A program made the translations under genes and the position numbers. Shown here in pieces: positions 61,400 through 64,000 of a stretch of DNA of 64,000 bases (position 1 is the first letter of the stretch; each line of letters begins with the position of its first letter). This stretch comes from Casuarius casuarius (taxonomy: Eukaryota > Chordata > Aves > Casuariiformes > Casuariidae), in contig PTFA01000035.1 in assembly GCA_003342895.1 (NCBI GenBank), positions 5,008,801 to 5,072,800 of the forward strand, given 5' to 3'. The notes beneath the pieces were generated by a model. That model saw only the letters and a list, made by a program, of their open reading frames with translations, was not told where the DNA came from and did no database searches.

Positions 61400-64000
61400 T
61401 ATATACAATCTGTATTCAGTCATAACCTTAATATAGAGCCCCAGTTTCAGATGGTTTCAAAAGGTATTGCTGAGTTATGCCACCTGAAACTTTATGCCCT
61501 CAGTTTAAAGGTATACTTCTCCTGATTGTTGAGGACATTGAACTCCTCATCCTCTTGACTTAAGAGATTTCAAGTATTGACACTTGAAAGAATTTTCAAA
61601 TATTGGGAATTAAGCTAAGAATAAGTTAAATTTGCAACTTGTAGATTATTTGGAAGTGACTATTATTAATCCTTTACTAAAACTGACACATGCAATCCTG
61701 CAAGAACTTCCTGTATCAAAACTACACAGGTTAAATTCTAACAATTCATATTGCATGAAATACTTATGTTGGTTATTTGACTCTTTCTAATAATAACTTG
61801 ACACTTTTTGAGGTTGTGCCATTTCTACCAAAAGCATTCACTTAGTTATTTTTGCCTATCTTCAGTAGTGGCTCCAATGCTTTCTGATTTGTGAACCTCT
61901 ACTAATTTAGAAATGGACAGCTGAGTGGTAATATAAGCCTACTGAAAATAGACTTGTTTTTCTCGATTGCTTTTTGCAGTCTTTAGAAGTGGTCCACAGA
62001 TCCCCAAATGCCAAAGACTACGATTCAAGACTGTGGGTGCAGGGGTCAGAACTGCCCCCCCCCAAAAGCCCTGAATGATTATCCTGCAAATTATTTAATC
62101 TCAAGATCAATTTGTCTCATCCTGTGCCTTTAACTTCAGCAAAACAGTGAAGTGACTGCATATATCTACAGTGTTTACAGCGTTTTCAGGGAAGAGAGAA
62201 ATGGAGAACTACAGTATCTAATGCTTCTTCCATTTGTGACACCAAGTTTACAGCACATGAATCCATCTTTGCTGGATGTATAGATCTCTGTGATAATGCA
62301 GACTTTCTAAAACAGCTTAGCATAAATCACACTAGCGTAAATGCCTCCAAGTTTTGGTTCTCAACCTGAGAGTTTAAAGTTCTGTTAACCAAGATCTTAA
62401 GAGTTCGTTTCGGTCTTCCCGAGACTGACGACAACGGCAAATACCATCTCTTCAACTTCAGTTCAGGGATCTTTAGAGCGGCTCCCAAACAGAATGGGGA
62501 AAACCCCCCTCCAAGCGAGATTGCCGTGGAGTCACCTCAGAAATATTAGTGCCAGTTCATCCTGTCACACACTTACCACTGCAAGCAGCCTTTGCTAAAC
62601 TAATTCCCAAAGAGACTGCAGAAACCAGTACACCCACCACACAGCAGACCAGGAGAGAGAGCTGGCAGAATATCATAACCTTGCTTCCTCTCCCTGCAGG
62701 TTGGGACCTCCACTTGTAACCGAGAGACTCAGCACAAACATCCAGCTACTCTGCAGTCCAGTATAGACAAGGTAGAGTGATGTTTTCCAGCTGATTTCCA
62801 GCAGATTTTGATTGTATTTTAACCAAACATCAGCCAGCTATGGAAAAAATTACAAAAAAAGTTGATTATTTGATTTGGTTTTGTAACTCTGTGATACAGT
62901 CGGGCTACATCTTCACCTCCCCCTGAACAACTAGGGGTTTTTTTATTTTTTAATTTCATAGTCTCTTCATTTCAGATGCTGGGGCTTTAAGAAGAAAAAC
63001 AGATATCACAAGAATCAGAATAAGAGTGGCACATGAGTCATTAAATCCTTGTAAGCTGATAACAGAGACATGTACAGCACATTAGGATTCATCATGTGTG
63101 TATATACAGACACACATTTATATATGTATGTACACACACTATTTATAAGCACGTGTGTGTATATCAGACAGACCAGAGCCTACTAAAGTCAGAAAGTAAT
63201 AAGTAATAGATCTACCCCAAAACAAGCAGACTCTGATCTGTCTCACTTATTTTACTCGCCCTAACCTGTGAGCAACAACTGATGGGTGAGTGAACACTGG
63301 CAAAAGAGCTTCACAATCTTACTCTTTAATATTTACAATTTCCATAAATTTTCTTCAAATGAAATAAAGGTTTCCACCTTCATTTTAATTATCCTAAGAT
63401 GCTTATACAAAAGCAGCAGTTAGGTATATAGAATGTCATTCTTTCTAATCATTATTAGAAAAATACATACAAGGACTATCCATAGTGGGGATACACTGCT
63501 TGAAGCGCGTAGTCCCATTAAAAGCAGCAACACAAAAAAAATCAATTTGACGAACTGAATACAATTGAGAGCTTGTGAAACCGCCACATTGCTTGTCATT
63601 ACTGTTCTCACCCTATTTAATTAGTGGCAAAGCAGAATGATGGGGATGGGAGGGAAGACGGTCAATGAGGAGACAGGAGAAAACCAGCCATGGTTCTTAG
63701 CTGCATTAACGTCTCAAATACCTGTAATGAAGGCCATACTTAAATCCCTGGGATAACCATCTTGGTCAACACTTCACTTAATAGTTTTAAGTTTGATGAA
63801 AAGCACTTAGAAAATGATAAAATTAAAACAAGAATTGCTCTATTGCCTCAAGGCAAGCAGTTCTAGCACAGAAAGCCAGGAAAAGGGACACGGAATACAC
63901 CACACCGCCCTCCAGGGTGAGTAAGGGCAGCGATTAGTGGGAGACCATTAAAAGCTCTGCAAGAACCATTTACATTTACACTAAAACACACAAAGGATGA
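61400..64000. other. AT-rich non-coding DNA, no gene seen
   Basis: No open frame above about 63 codons. A 9-base C run lies at 62057-62065 and the TG/TA/CA tract at 63094-63165 is listed separately. Nothing recognisable as a gene, RNA or transposon. Confidence 0.6.
63094..63165. repeat. Degenerate TG/TA/CA microsatellite
   Basis: Alternating TGTGTGTATATA, ACACACAT, TATATATGTATGTACACACAC and GTGTGTGTATATC form a roughly 70-base alternating purine-pyrimidine zone with partial self-complementarity, resembling the tract at 2614-2655. Confidence 0.8.

Noticed and set aside
1..64000. CRISPR arrays, bacterial operons, tRNA, rRNA or snRNA genes
   Set aside because: None seen. No regularly spaced repeats with unique spacers, and no recognisable structural RNA.

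Overview
The window looks like vertebrate nuclear DNA, most likely from a bird or another sauropsid. The case rests on several things. The background is AT-rich, with sharply bounded CpG-dense patches. There are no bacterial-style operons or long open frames. Microsatellites and homopolymers are of vertebrate type. Mammalian Alu- or L1-type repeat load is absent, and a few weak matches resemble repeats shared across amniotes. The species cannot be named from sequence alone. It is a draft-assembly piece: one 35-base N gap lies at 34049-34083 and single Ns at 656, 14539, 41536 and 61324.

I find no protein-coding gene that I can name. The long open frames fall into three groups: reading frames kept open by GC-rich patches (36.5-37.8 kb, 53.6-54.8 kb), translations of simple repeats (41.5 kb, 42.4 kb), or chance. 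I report six short minus-strand segments with good splice signals at both ends (56.3, 27.2, 26.1, 20.6, 18.0 and 0.7 kb) as exon candidates. They could belong to a long non-coding RNA, or be internal exons of a large gene with very long introns. Coding status is undecided, because at least two different reading registers stay open through four of them.

Layout. 0-10 kb: AT-rich non-coding DNA with one exon-like segment, a palindromic TG/TA/CA microsatellite and a weak ancient repeat. 10.5-25.8 kb: non-coding DNA punctuated by short CpG-dense patches at 10.5, 14.6, 22.2, 24.9 and 25.7 kb. 29.1-29.4 kb: an unusual CpG-containing, hairpin-bearing segment just after a poly-A run. 31.2-31.5 kb: the decayed reverse-transcriptase core of an L1-clade LINE, followed by a 49-base poly-T tract. 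35.97-37.54 kb: the densest cluster of CpG-rich DNA, the best promoter candidate in the window. 41.5 kb: a 230-base AAAAAG hexamer array. 42.4 kb: a GCTGGA hexamer array. 53.0-54.6 kb: an ancient repeat, a weak reverse-transcriptase-like motif and a second large CpG-rich zone. 56-64 kb: further ancient-repeat remnants, an AT-rich 19-bp inverted repeat at 61.35 kb and alternating purine-pyrimidine tracts.

As a whole, the window reads as an intergenic region or the interior of a very large intron. The most solid unusual item is the L1-clade fossil. The CpG-rich cluster near 36-37.5 kb is the most likely place for regulatory activity.
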